NCBI GenBank assembly: GCA_005888395.1 | Contig: VAXF01000044.1 | Span: forward strand, 1-20,851 | DNA: 20,851 nt | Reading direction: 5' to 3' | Source: Actinomycetota bacterium | GTDB lineage: Bacteria > Actinomycetota > Acidimicrobiia > Acidimicrobiales > AC-25 | Shown: piece after piece, positions 1 through 6,961 of the stretch | Numbering within the stretch: position 1 is the first letter of the stretch | Layout: every line of letters starts with the position of its first letter | The notes under the pieces: model-generated | Seen by the model: the letters and a program-made list of their open reading frames with translations, nothing else | What the model was told of the DNA's origin: nothing | Database searches by the model: none | Made by a program: the position numbers and the translations under genes

Positions 1-749
1 AAGCGCGCCGATCGCGTCGACGACCCACGGGCCACGACCTGGCCCGTGCTGGCCGTGCTCGTCGTTGTGGCCCTGTTGATCCTGCGCCAACCCGACATGG
101 GCACTGCGCTCGTCATCGGGTGCATGGTGATGATCCAGCTCTTCGTCGCCGGGACTCCCGTCGTCACCATGGGCAAGCTGCTGTTGTCGTCGGCCGGGCT
201 GGCGCTCGTGGCCGGCATGGCCGAGCCCTACCGACGTGACCGGCTGCTGGCGTTCCTCCATCCGTGGAAGGACCCGGGCAATACCGGCTACCAGAGCATC
301 CAGGGTCTCGTGGGTCTGGCCACGGGCGGCGGTGGGGCTTTCTGCCGAACGCCCACACTGACTTCATCTTCGCCATCATCGGCGAGGAGCTCGGCCTCGT
401 CGGCAGCCTCGCCGTCGTCGCGCTGTTCGTCGTGTTCGCCATCCTCGGCGTCCGGGCCGCGGCGCGCGCCCCCGACCGGTTCGGCATGCTGCTCGCGTCG
501 GGCATCACGGCATGGATCGTTGTGCAGGCGTTCGTCAACATCGGCGCGGTGGCGGGTGTGCTGCCCATCACCGGCGTGCCGTTGCCGTTCGTGTCGTTCG
601 GCGGGTCGTCGTTGGTCGTGCTCATGTTCGGGGCGGGGATCCTCCTCAACGTCGCCAAGCAAGGCCGGCCCGTGGAGGCCGGCCGGCGACGCAGCCGGCC
701 CGTGGAGGCCGGCCGGCGACGCAGCCGCCCCGTCGCGCGCGCCCGGTGA
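1..749 (+). CDS. ftsW: Cell division protein FtsW (SEDS glycosyltransferase), 5' partial and frameshifted as assembled
   Basis: FtsW polymerises lipid II at the septum as a multi-pass membrane protein. The 5' end lies outside the window. Bases 1 to about 330 read in frame 1 and give the conserved QPDMGTALVI stretch and the RLLAFLHPWKDPGNTGYQ segment. From about 330 the match moves to frame 3, with WGFLPNAHTDFIFAIIGEEL, two further membrane helices, the PFVSFGGSS motif, and a stop at 747-749. At the junction the usual Gly-rich loop of roughly a dozen residues before WGFLP is missing, so the change is a deletion plus a frameshift and not a single-base slip. Frame 1 stays open by chance into murG. 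Placement directly before murG supports FtsW over RodA. Because ftsW is normally essential, an assembly error is as likely as a true lesion. The C-terminus carries a duplicated Arg-rich decapeptide. Confidence 0.85.
666..725 (+). repeat. 30-bp perfect tandem duplication in the ftsW 3' end
   Basis: Two identical 30-bp units lie at 666-695 and 696-725. In the ftsW frame each encodes RPVEAGRRRS, so the cytoplasmic C-terminal tail carries two copies of an Arg-rich decapeptide. Each unit contains the palindrome GGCCGGCC. The two copies are identical at every base, which points to a recent duplication. Confidence 0.95.
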
Positions 750-750
750 C

Positions 751-1875
751 GTGCGACCGTTCGCCGTCATCGCGGGCGGGGGCACCGCCGGCCACCTGAC
801 TCCGGCGCTCGCTGTCGGCCGCGCGCTGGTCGAGCGGGGGCACCCGGTCTCGTCGGTGCACTACGTGGGCAGCCACCGCGGTCTCGAGAGCCGGCTCGTG
901 CCCGACGCGGGGTTCCCGATCACCCTCTTGCCCGGTCGGGGGATCGAACGCCGGCTGGCGTGGGCGAACGTGGCCGCGGTCGCGGGCCTCGCCGTGGCTT
1001 TCGTACGGTCGGTCTGGTTGCTGGCGCGCCACCGTCCCGCGGTCGTGCTGTCGGTCGGCGGCTACGCGAGCGCGCCGTGTGCCGTCGCCGCGGTGGTGCT
1101 GCGGGTGCCGCTCGTCCTGGCCGAGCAGAACGCCGTGCCGGGAGCTGCGCTGCGGCTGGTCGCCCGCTTCGCCCGCGCCAGCGCGGTGTCGTTCGACGGC
1201 ACGCCGTTGCCGCATGCGGTCGTCACCGGGAACCCGGTGAGAGCCGAGGTCCTCGCCGTCGAGCGGGCGCGTGACCGCGAGCGGGCGCGTGACGCACTGG
1301 GGCTGCCGCCGGACCGGTCGGTGCTTCTCTGTTTCGGCGGCTCGCTCGGCGCCCGACGCATCAACTTGGCGGTGGTCGACGCGATACGAATCTGGGCGAC
1401 CCGCACCGACTTGGCCGTGCGCCACGTGGTCGGGGCTCGCGACTGGGATCTCGTGACGGCCGACCGGCCTGCCCTCCCGTCGGGCGGGCTCGTGTGGCAG
1501 CCGGTGCGCTACGAGGAGCGCATGCACCTGGCCATGGCCGCCGCCGATCTCGCGGTCTGCCGCGCCGGCGCCTCGACCGTCGCCGAGCTGGCGGTCGTGG
1601 GGCTTCCTGCAGTTCTCGTGCCGCTGCCGCACGCGCCGGGCGACCACCAGACCGCCAACGCGCGCGCCCTGGAGCGCGCCGGCGCTGCCGTCGTCGTGGC
1701 CGACCACGAGCTCGACGGCGCCCGGCTCGCCGCGACGGTCGACGACCTGCTCGGAGACAGGACGCGGCTCGAGCGCATGGCCAAGGCGGCGCTCGCCGTC
1801 GCTCGCCGCGACGCCGCGGAGCGAGTGGCCGACCTGCTCGAGGAACATGCGAGCTCGCGGCGGGGGGTCGAATGA
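751..1875 (+). CDS. murG: UDP-GlcNAc:undecaprenyl-PP-MurNAc-pentapeptide GlcNAc transferase MurG
   Basis: MurG adds GlcNAc to lipid I to make lipid II on the inner face of the membrane. The GTG start at 751 follows the ftsW stop by one base and places the Gly-rich donor motif GGGTAGHLTPALAVG at residues 9-23, as expected for this family. Other family motifs follow: SVGGYAS, AEQNAVPGAA, GGSLGARRIN near residue 195, and the UDP-GlcNAc-binding CRAGASTVAELAVVGLP region near residue 272, then DHQTANA. The length of 374 residues is normal. The same frame is open upstream to 46, but that part is ftsW sequence read after its frameshift and is not part of MurG. A small internal duplication lies at 1261-1293. 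The stop overlaps an ATG (ATGA at 1872-1875), the typical coupling signal of this operon, although murC itself starts 77 bp further on. Confidence 0.95.
   Translation: MRPFAVIAGGGTAGHLTPALAVGRALVERGHPVSSVHYVGSHRGLESRLVPDAGFPITLLPGRGIERRLAWANVAAVAGLAVAFVRSVWLLARHRPAVVLSVGGYASAPCAVAAVVLRVPLVLAEQNAVPGAALRLVARFARASAVSFDGTPLPHAVVTGNPVRAEVLAVERARDRERARDALGLPPDRSVLLCFGGSLGARRINLAVVDAIRIWATRTDLAVRHVVGARDWDLVTADRPALPSGGLVWQPVRYEERMHLAMAAADLAVCRAGASTVAELAVVGLPAVLVPLPHAPGDHQTANARALERAGAAVVVADHELDGARLAATVDDLLGDRTRLERMAKAALAVARRDAAERVADLLEEHASSRRGVE
1261..1293 (+). repeat. Short tandem duplication inside murG
   Basis: The 15-bp sequence GAGCGGGCGCGTGAC occurs at 1261-1275 and again at 1279-1293. It encodes ERARD twice near residue 171 of MurG, in the inter-domain region ahead of the GGSLGARRIN motif. 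It keeps the reading frame and probably only lengthens a surface segment. Confidence 0.85.
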
Positions 1876-1959
1876 GCGAGCTGCAAGCGAGCGAATCAGG
1901 CAACAGAGCGCCCCGCTCGGCGGGGCCGCCGCCGAAGGCGGCGACCCGATGAGCGAGCT
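1872..1959 (+). repeat. murG-murC spacer: direct repeat flanking two tandem hairpins
   Basis: The 11-bp sequence ATGAGCGAGCT occurs at 1872-1882, where it overlaps the murG stop, and again at 1949-1959, where it is the murC start. Between them lie two perfect hairpins: CCCCGC / GCGGGG with a TCG loop (1911-1925), and a 7-bp CGCCGCC stem with a GAA loop (1927-1943). The second hairpin ends five bases before the murC ATG, and no good Shine-Dalgarno is visible. The layout looks like a small GC-rich element inserted at an original ATGA overlap, duplicating the start site. That origin is inference. Confidence 0.8.
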
Positions 1960-3322
1960 CGACCTGGCGAGCCCGAAGCGGATCCATGTGGTCGGCGTGG
2001 GAGGTGCGGGGATGAGCGCGATCGCCACCGTGCTGGCGCGGATGGGTCACGTGGTGTCGGGGAGCGACCTCAAGGCGTCGGCGGGACTCGAGCGCCTGCG
2101 GGCGCTGGGTGTGGACGTGACGGTCGGCCACGACGCCGCCAACGTGGGCGACGTCGACGCCGTGACGACGTCGACAGCGGTCGCGTCGACGAACCCAGAG
2201 CTGGAGGGGGCGCGCGAACGAGGGATACCGGTGCTGCGCAGGGCCGAGACGCTCGCAGCGATCGCAGCCACCCGCCGCACGATCGCGGTCGCCGGCACGC
2301 ACGGGAAGACGACGACGTCCTCGATGCTCGCCCTCGTGCTCGCCGAAGCCGGGATGCGTCCCTCGTTCATCATCGGCGGCGAGCTCAACGAGATCGGCTC
2401 GGGCGCGGCGTGGGACGACGGCGACTGGTTCGTCGTCGAGGCCGACGAGAGCGATGGCACCTTCCTCGAGCTCGGGGCCGAGGTCGTCCTGGTCAACAAC
2501 GTCGAGCCCGACCACCTCGAGCACTACGGAGGCTTCGAGGGCTTGGTGGCGGCCTTCGAGCGCTTCCTCGCCGAGGCGCCCGGGCCGCGCGTGGTGTGCG
2601 CCGACGACCCGATCGCCTCCCGGCTGGGGCGCATCCATGACGCGATCTCGTTCGGGCAGGAGCCCGAGGCCGACTATCGGGTGCAGGTGGCCGAGACGGG
2701 CAGGCACGGCACCCGCTTCACGTTGAGCCGCGAGGGCCGGCTGCTCGGGGAGGTGGCGCTTCCGGTGCCCGGCCTCCACAACGCCCTGAACGCGGCCGGC
2801 GCCCTCGTTACCGCCATGACCGTCGGCGCGCCGTTCGAAGCAGGCGCCGCCGCCCTGGGCCGCTACGCAGGGGTCGCCCGTCGCTTCCAGTTTCGTGGCG
2901 AACGCGGGGGCGTCACCTTCGTCGACGAGTACTCGCATCTGCCGAGCGAGGTGCGGGCGGCGCTGGCGACGGCCCGCGACGGGGGCTGGGACCGGGTGGT
3001 GTCCGTCTTCCAGCCGCACCGCTACAGCCGCACAGCGGCGCTGTGGCCCGACTTCGCCGACGCCTTCGTCGACGCGGACGTCCTGATCGTCACCGACGTG
3101 TTCCCCGCCGGCGAGGCACCGCGGCCCGGCGTGACCGGACGGCTGATCGTGCGGGCGGTGCTCGATGCCCATCCCTCGGCGCGGGTCGCGTACCTGCCGC
3201 GGCGCCACGAGCAGGTTGCCTACCTCGAGCGGCTCCTGCGGCCCGGCGACGTCTGCCTCACTCTGGGCGCGGGTGACCTGACGTCGCTCCCCGCCGATCT
3301 TTTGCACGACCTCGCCTCATGA
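1949..3322 (+). CDS. murC: UDP-N-acetylmuramate--L-alanine ligase MurC
   Basis: MurC uses ATP to add L-alanine to UDP-MurNAc in the cytoplasm, the first amino-acid step of the peptide stem. From ATG 1949 the protein has 457 residues, normal for MurC. The UDP-binding GVGGAGMSAIA lies near residues 16-26 and the P-loop GTHGKTTTSS starts at residue 116. These are followed by EADESDGTFLEL, the NNVEPDHLEHYGG segment, VFQPHRYSRT and LTLGAGDLTSL at the C-terminus. The segment that usually reads DDYxHHPTE is DEYSHLPSE here (residues 326-334), with Leu331 in place of the second His. An upstream in-frame start at 1847 exists, but it lies inside murG and adds a low-complexity stretch, so 1949 is preferred. 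The stop overlaps an ATG (3319-3321). Confidence 0.95.
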   Translation: MSELDLASPKRIHVVGVGGAGMSAIATVLARMGHVVSGSDLKASAGLERLRALGVDVTVGHDAANVGDVDAVTTSTAVASTNPELEGARERGIPVLRRAETLAAIAATRRTIAVAGTHGKTTTSSMLALVLAEAGMRPSFIIGGELNEIGSGAAWDDGDWFVVEADESDGTFLELGAEVVLVNNVEPDHLEHYGGFEGLVAAFERFLAEAPGPRVVCADDPIASRLGRIHDAISFGQEPEADYRVQVAETGRHGTRFTLSREGRLLGEVALPVPGLHNALNAAGALVTAMTVGAPFEAGAAALGRYAGVARRFQFRGERGGVTFVDEYSHLPSEVRAALATARDGGWDRVVSVFQPHRYSRTAALWPDFADAFVDADVLIVTDVFPAGEAPRPGVTGRLIVRAVLDAHPSARVAYLPRRHEQVAYLERLLRPGDVCLTLGAGDLTSLPADLLHDLAS

Positions 3323-3376
3323 GCGCTCACGGGTCCTGTCAGGCGGGGCTCCTTCTCGCGCGGCTCCGCTGCCGCT

Positions 3377-3446
3377 CCGCCGGCGGGCCCCACCCCTTCC
3401 TGCCACCCGTTCGCGTGCCGGAAAGCGGAATCGGCCTCCGGCCGAT
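3377..3446 (+). repeat. Palindrome and hairpin in the murC-murB spacer
   Basis: The 133-bp spacer between murC and murB contains the perfect palindrome CCGCCGGCGG (3377-3386) and a hairpin with 7-bp arms ATCGGCC and GGCCGAT around a TCC loop (3430-3446). The hairpin ends nine bases before the murB ATG. There is no run of T, so it does not look like an intrinsic terminator. Its position just before a start codon resembles the murG-murC spacer. No small gene is evident in this spacer. Confidence 0.7.
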
Positions 3447-3455
3447 GCTCATCCG

Positions 3456-4349
3456 ATGAGGGACGCCGCGGCGATCCTTCGGGAGCGGGCACGAAGCGGC
3501 GTCGCGCTCGGGCTGTTCACGACCTACCGCGTCGGTGGCCCGGCCGACCTGTTCCTCGAGATCGACGGGCCGGCCGACCTCGACCTGGCATGCCGGGCGG
3601 TGGCGGCTACGGGAGTGCCGGTGCTCGTCATCGGCAGGGGATCGAATCTGTTGATCGCCGACGCGGGTTTCCGCGGGCTGGCGGTCAAGCTCGGCGACGC
3701 GTTTGCAGCGGTCGACGTGATCGGCACCGACGTCCGCGCCGGGGGCGCGGCGGCGCTCCCCGTCCTCGCCCGCCGCACGGCGGCCGGCGCCCTGACGGGC
3801 CTCGAGTGGGCGGTGGGCGTCCCGGGGTCCGTCGGCGGCGCGGTCCGGATGAACGCGGGCGGCCACGGGTCCGAGACGAGGGACACCCTGCGGCGTGTGG
3901 GCCTGGTCGACCTCGGCAGGGGGGCCGAGACCGAGATCGCCGGCGCCGAACTGGTCCTCGGTTACCGGCGGTCCTCGGTCACGCCCGACCAGGTGGTGCT
4001 GTGGGCCGAGTTCGGCCTGCGTGAGGGCGACCGGGAGGCGTCGGAGGCCGAGGTCGCCGGCATCGTGCGCTGGCGCCGGGAGCACCAGCCGGGCGGTGCC
4101 AACGCCGGGTCGGTGTTCACCAACCCGTCCGGCGACTCGGCCGGCCGGCTGATCGACGCGGCGGGCCTGAAGGGCCACCGCGTGGGGTCCGCGGTCGTCT
4201 CGCCGAAGCATGCGAACTTCTTCCAGGCGGACGAGGACGGGTCGGCCGACGACGTGCGAGCGCTGATAGACGAGGTGCGACGGCTGGTGGAGGAGCGGAT
4301 GGGCGTGCTGCTCGAGCCCGAGCTGCGCATGATCGGGTTCACGCGATGA
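3456..4349 (+). CDS. murB: UDP-N-acetylenolpyruvoylglucosamine reductase MurB
   Basis: MurB is the FAD-dependent, NADPH-using enzyme that reduces UDP-GlcNAc-enolpyruvate to UDP-MurNAc. The 297-residue product shows the family motifs in order: FTTYRVGGPADLF, then the FAD-binding RGSNLLIADAGFRGL, then LEWAVGVPGSVGGAVRMNAG, then YRRSSV. The substrate-binding stretch NAGSVFTNP carries the expected proton-donor Ser219, and LEPELRMIG carries the conserved C-terminal Glu289. ATG 3456 leaves nine residues before the conserved core, which is reasonable. The location between murC and ftsQ is the usual actinobacterial one. The stop overlaps the ftsQ start as ATGA, indicating translational coupling. Confidence 0.95.
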   Translation: MRDAAAILRERARSGVALGLFTTYRVGGPADLFLEIDGPADLDLACRAVAATGVPVLVIGRGSNLLIADAGFRGLAVKLGDAFAAVDVIGTDVRAGGAAALPVLARRTAAGALTGLEWAVGVPGSVGGAVRMNAGGHGSETRDTLRRVGLVDLGRGAETEIAGAELVLGYRRSSVTPDQVVLWAEFGLREGDREASEAEVAGIVRWRREHQPGGANAGSVFTNPSGDSAGRLIDAAGLKGHRVGSAVVSPKHANFFQADEDGSADDVRALIDEVRRLVEERMGVLLEPELRMIGFTR

Positions 4350-5122
4350 AGACGGATACGCGCAGCTCGGGCATGGACCCGCGGATCCGAGACCGCCGTG
4401 TGGCCGTGAAGCGCGACGAGGGGCGCCGCCGGCTCCGGCTGGTCCTCGCCGCTCTCACGGTCGTCGCGCTCCTGTCGCTCGGATGGATGCTGCTCCATTC
4501 GCCGGCCTTCGACGTCGACCGCGTGCGCGTCACCGGCAACGTGCACGCGCGCGTCGTCGACGTGGTGAGCGCGTCGAGGCTGCGGCGGGGCGAGCCGATG
4601 ATCGACGTGCGCGAGGGGGTGGTGGCCCGGCGCGTCCGCCGTCTGCCCTGGGTCGGGAGCGCGCGCGTCACCCGCCGATGGCCGGGCACGGTCGTCATCG
4701 ACGTCCGGGAGCGCCGGCCGGCGGCCGTGGCGCGCGCCCGAGCGGGAGGCTGGATGCTCGTCGATGCCACCGGACGGCTGCTGGCGCCCGCGCCGCTGCC
4801 TCCGCCCGAGCTCGAGGCGCTCGAGGGAACCCCGCCCGCGGGCGTGGCCGGCGAGCAGCTGGCGCCGGCCGCGCGGGCCGCGCTGCGCGTCGCCTCACTC
4901 CTGCCGCGCTCGCGAGTGGCCGTGATCCGCGTGGTCGCGCTGCTGCCGGACGGCACGTTGGAGCTGCGGCTCTCGGCCGGCGGGGTCGTGAGGTTCGGGC
5001 CTGCGGACCACGCGCAGGAGAAGCTGACCGCGGCGCTGACGGTGATCGACCATGTCGGCGCGGGCGCGGTGGGCGTGCTCGACGTGCGCGTTCCCGAAAG
5101 TCCGGTCTTGACGCGTCGCTGA
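4346..5122 (+). CDS. ftsQ: Cell division protein FtsQ
   Basis: FtsQ is a bitopic divisome protein that helps recruit and control the septal wall synthase. The 258-residue product has a basic cytoplasmic N-terminus, one membrane helix at about residues 31-49 (VLAALTVVALLSLGWMLL), and then a POTRA domain starting FDVDRVRVTGN. The POTRA region includes LPWVGSARVTRRWPGTVVIDVRERRP, which is characteristic of FtsQ/DivIB. The C-terminal beta domain is more divergent. The start ATG 4346 overlaps the murB stop. A second ATG at 4373 would shorten the tail by nine residues. ftsZ follows without any ftsA gene. The last codons contain a promoter -35 for ftsZ. Confidence 0.92.
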   Translation: MKTDTRSSGMDPRIRDRRVAVKRDEGRRRLRLVLAALTVVALLSLGWMLLHSPAFDVDRVRVTGNVHARVVDVVSASRLRRGEPMIDVREGVVARRVRRLPWVGSARVTRRWPGTVVIDVRERRPAAVARARAGGWMLVDATGRLLAPAPLPPPELEALEGTPPAGVAGEQLAPAARAALRVASLLPRSRVAVIRVVALLPDGTLELRLSAGGVVRFGPADHAQEKLTAALTVIDHVGAGAVGVLDVRVPESPVLTRR

Positions 5123-5137
5123 CCCTCCCGGTACCGT
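5108..5137 (+). promoter_or_regulatory. Putative ftsZ promoter (sigma-70-like)
   Basis: TTGACG at 5108-5113, 18 bp of spacer and TACCGT at 5132-5137 form a good housekeeping-type promoter. The -35 lies within the last codons of ftsQ. Transcription would begin near 5144 and leave a leader of about 80 bases before ftsZ, allowing ftsZ expression in addition to operon read-through. Confidence 0.6.
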
Positions 5138-5153
5138 CAGCCGGAACGAGAGG

Positions 5154-5190
5154 TTGACATAACGCTCAACGTGAAGTTGAGGTTTGGGGT
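5154..5190 (+). promoter_or_regulatory. GTTGA-rich inverted-repeat leader of ftsZ
   Basis: The sequence contains TTGACA (5154-5159), then CTCAAC (5165-5170), five bases, and GTTGAG (5176-5181). The pairing extends to nine bases (AAC...GTT) with one bulged G. GTTGA or its complement thus occurs three times within 30 bases, in alternating orientation. It may be a second promoter's -35 (no good TANNNT sits 17-18 bp downstream), an operator, or an RNA hairpin in the leader. Confidence 0.5.
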
Positions 5191-5223
5191 TGCCCCGGAC
5201 CCCCGGCTCTCGGTGGAGGAGAC

Positions 5224-6306
5224 ATGATCGGCGCACCGCAGAACTACCTGGCCGTGATCAAGGTCGTGGGCATCGGCGGCGGCGGCGTCAACGCCGTGAA
5301 CCGGATGATCGACGCCGGCCTCAAGGGCGTGGAGTTCATCGCCGTCAACACCGACGCGCAGGCGCTGCTGATGAGCGACGCCGACGTCAAACTCGACATC
5401 GGCCGCGAGCTCACGCGTGGGCTCGGTGCGGGCAGCGACCCCGAGGTCGGCCGGCAGGCGGCCGACGAGCATCGCGACGAGATCGAAGAGGTGCTCAAGG
5501 GATCCGACATGGTGTTCGTCACCGCGGGCAAGGGCGGCGGCACCGGCACGGGTGGCGCACCGATCGTGGCCGAGATCGCCAAGTCGCTCGGCGCGCTCAC
5601 CATTGGCGTCGTCACGCGTCCGTTCTCCTTCGAGGGCCGGCGCCGTTCGGTGCAGGCCGAAGCGGGCATCCAGAAGCTCAAGGAGAAGTGCGACACCCTC
5701 ATCATCATCCCCAACGACCGGCTGCTCTCGGTCTCCAACGACAAGACGTCGGTTCTCAACGCGTTCAAGATGGCCGACGAGGTCCTGCTGCAGGGCGTGC
5801 AGGGCATCACCGACCTGATCACCACGCCCGGGCTGATCAACACCGACTTCGCCGACGTGCGCATGATCATGACCAACGCCGGGTCGGCGCTCATGGGCAT
5901 CGGGTACGCGTCGGGAGAGGGTCGGGCCGTCAACGCGGCACGAGCGGCCATCTCGAGCCCGCTGCTCGAGGCGTCCATCGAGGGAGCGCGCGGCATCCTC
6001 CTCAACATCTCGGGCGGCAGCGACCTCGGCCTGTTCGAGGTCAACGAGGCGGCCGAGATCATCCATGGCACCGCTCACCCGGATGCCAACATCATCTTCG
6101 GCGCGGTCATCGACGACACGATGGGTGACGAGGTACGCGTCACGGTGATCGCCGCCGGCTTCGACCGGTGGGACGAGGGGAAGGGCCGGCGGGAGGGCGC
6201 CGCTCCGAGCAGCCTCGGCCTCGACCGCGACGAGCGACTGTCGTCGGCGGGTGCCGACCTCGACCTGGGCGACGACGAGTTCGACGTCCCGTCGTTCCTG
6301 AAGTAG
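5224..6306 (+). CDS. ftsZ: Cell division protein FtsZ
   Basis: FtsZ is the tubulin-like GTPase that forms the division ring. The 360-residue product has the N-terminal NYLAVIKVVGIGGGGVNAVN stretch, the tubulin signature GGGTGTG at residues 104-110, and PFSFEGRRR. The T7 synergy loop NTDFAD is at 206-211 and carries the Asp residues needed for GTP hydrolysis across the subunit interface. A linker of about 35 residues leads to the C-terminal peptide DEFDVPSFLK, the docking site for partners such as SepF. The Shine-Dalgarno GGAGG (5215-5219) supports ATG 5224. The gene is intact and of normal length. The next gene starts 14 bases after its stop. Confidence 0.98.
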   Translation: MIGAPQNYLAVIKVVGIGGGGVNAVNRMIDAGLKGVEFIAVNTDAQALLMSDADVKLDIGRELTRGLGAGSDPEVGRQAADEHRDEIEEVLKGSDMVFVTAGKGGGTGTGGAPIVAEIAKSLGALTIGVVTRPFSFEGRRRSVQAEAGIQKLKEKCDTLIIIPNDRLLSVSNDKTSVLNAFKMADEVLLQGVQGITDLITTPGLINTDFADVRMIMTNAGSALMGIGYASGEGRAVNAARAAISSPLLEASIEGARGILLNISGGSDLGLFEVNEAAEIIHGTAHPDANIIFGAVIDDTMGDEVRVTVIAAGFDRWDEGKGRREGAAPSSLGLDRDERLSSAGADLDLGDDEFDVPSFLK

Positions 6307-6314
6307 GCGTCGTC

Positions 6315-6332
6315 TCCCAGGTGCGCCTGGGA
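6315..6332 (+). promoter_or_regulatory. Hairpin spanning the pgeF start codon
   Basis: A perfect 7-bp stem, TCCCAGG (6315-6321) paired with CCTGGGA (6326-6332), closes a TGCG tetraloop. It begins nine bases after the ftsZ stop and contains the likely pgeF GTG (6321-6323). It could lower pgeF translation or protect the ftsZ mRNA 3' end. It lacks a T-tract, so a terminator is unlikely. Confidence 0.55.
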
Positions 6333-6961
6333 ACCGCCCACATCCGCTTCACCGGCCGGGCCGAGGGTGACCTCGGCCGGGGCGACGCCGCCGGTGCCGA
6401 GGTGCCGGCGGACGTCGAGCGCCGGAGGCGGGTCGTCTGTCCGCTGCCCTGGACGTGGCTCCACCAGGTCCACAGCGCGCGTGTCGTACGGGTCACCCAG
6501 GGAGGTGAGCACGCCGGGGCCGAGGCGGATGCGGCCGTGACGACCGAGCCCGGCGCGGCGCTCGCCGTTCTCACGGCCGACTGTGCGCCGGTCGCACTCT
6601 TCGGCGCCGGCGCCGTCGGCGTGGTCCACGCCGGCTGGCGCGGCCTCGTCGCGGGCGTGGTCGAACGGGCGGCCGAGGAGCTGCGCGCCCTCGGCGCCGT
6701 CGATCTCGTAGCCGTCCTGGGCCCGTGCATCCACGCGGAGTGCTACGAGTTCGGCCCCGCCGACCTCGAGCGAGTCGCCCAACGGTTCGGTCCGGTGGTC
6801 CGCGCCACCACCGCCGGTGGGACGCCGGCGCTCGACCTCCCCGCCACTGTGCGCGCCGCGCTCGACGTCGCCGGCGTCGCGCTGGTTGCTGCTCCGCAGA
6901 TCATTGGTTGCATCGCGCCCGCGGCGAGCGCGAGCGACAGGCGCTGGTCGCGTGGCTGTAG
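6321..6961 (+). CDS. pgeF: Peptidoglycan editing factor PgeF / YfiH family (laccase-domain, DUF152), frameshifted near the 3' end
   Basis: The family (YfiH/PgeF, multicopper polyphenol oxidase-like fold) includes a cytoplasmic enzyme that removes wrongly incorporated amino acids from UDP-MurNAc precursors. From GTG 6321 the product shows LHQVHSARVV (His51), TADCAPV (Cys88), VVHAGWRGLV (His103), the expected metal or catalytic set, and GPCIHAECYEFG. Up to about 6890 the match is in frame 3. The conserved ending, seen here as HRARGERERQALVAWL before the TAG at 6959-6961, lies in frame 2. An indel therefore sits at about 6880-6897, where the usual cysteine-containing CTA-type motif should be. 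Without correction, frame 3 runs on to 7157 with unrelated sequence. The restored stop overlaps yggS by ten bases, as expected for coupled genes. Confidence 0.82.

Noticed and set aside
46..750. One long open frame joining the ftsW start region to murG (609 codons)
   Set aside because: After about 330 this frame gives Ser/Arg-rich nonsense, while the FtsW match continues in frame 3. The fusion is an effect of the ftsW frameshift in GC-rich DNA.
1872..1952. Small gene starting at ATG 1872 over the murG stop
   Set aside because: It encodes only 26 residues of low complexity, ends within the murC start, and is better explained as a remnant of a duplicated start site.
5154..5182. Second ftsZ promoter using TTGACA at 5154-5159
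   Set aside because: The best position for a -10 (17-bp spacer) reads TTGAGG and not TANNNT. It was kept only as part of the leader repeat.
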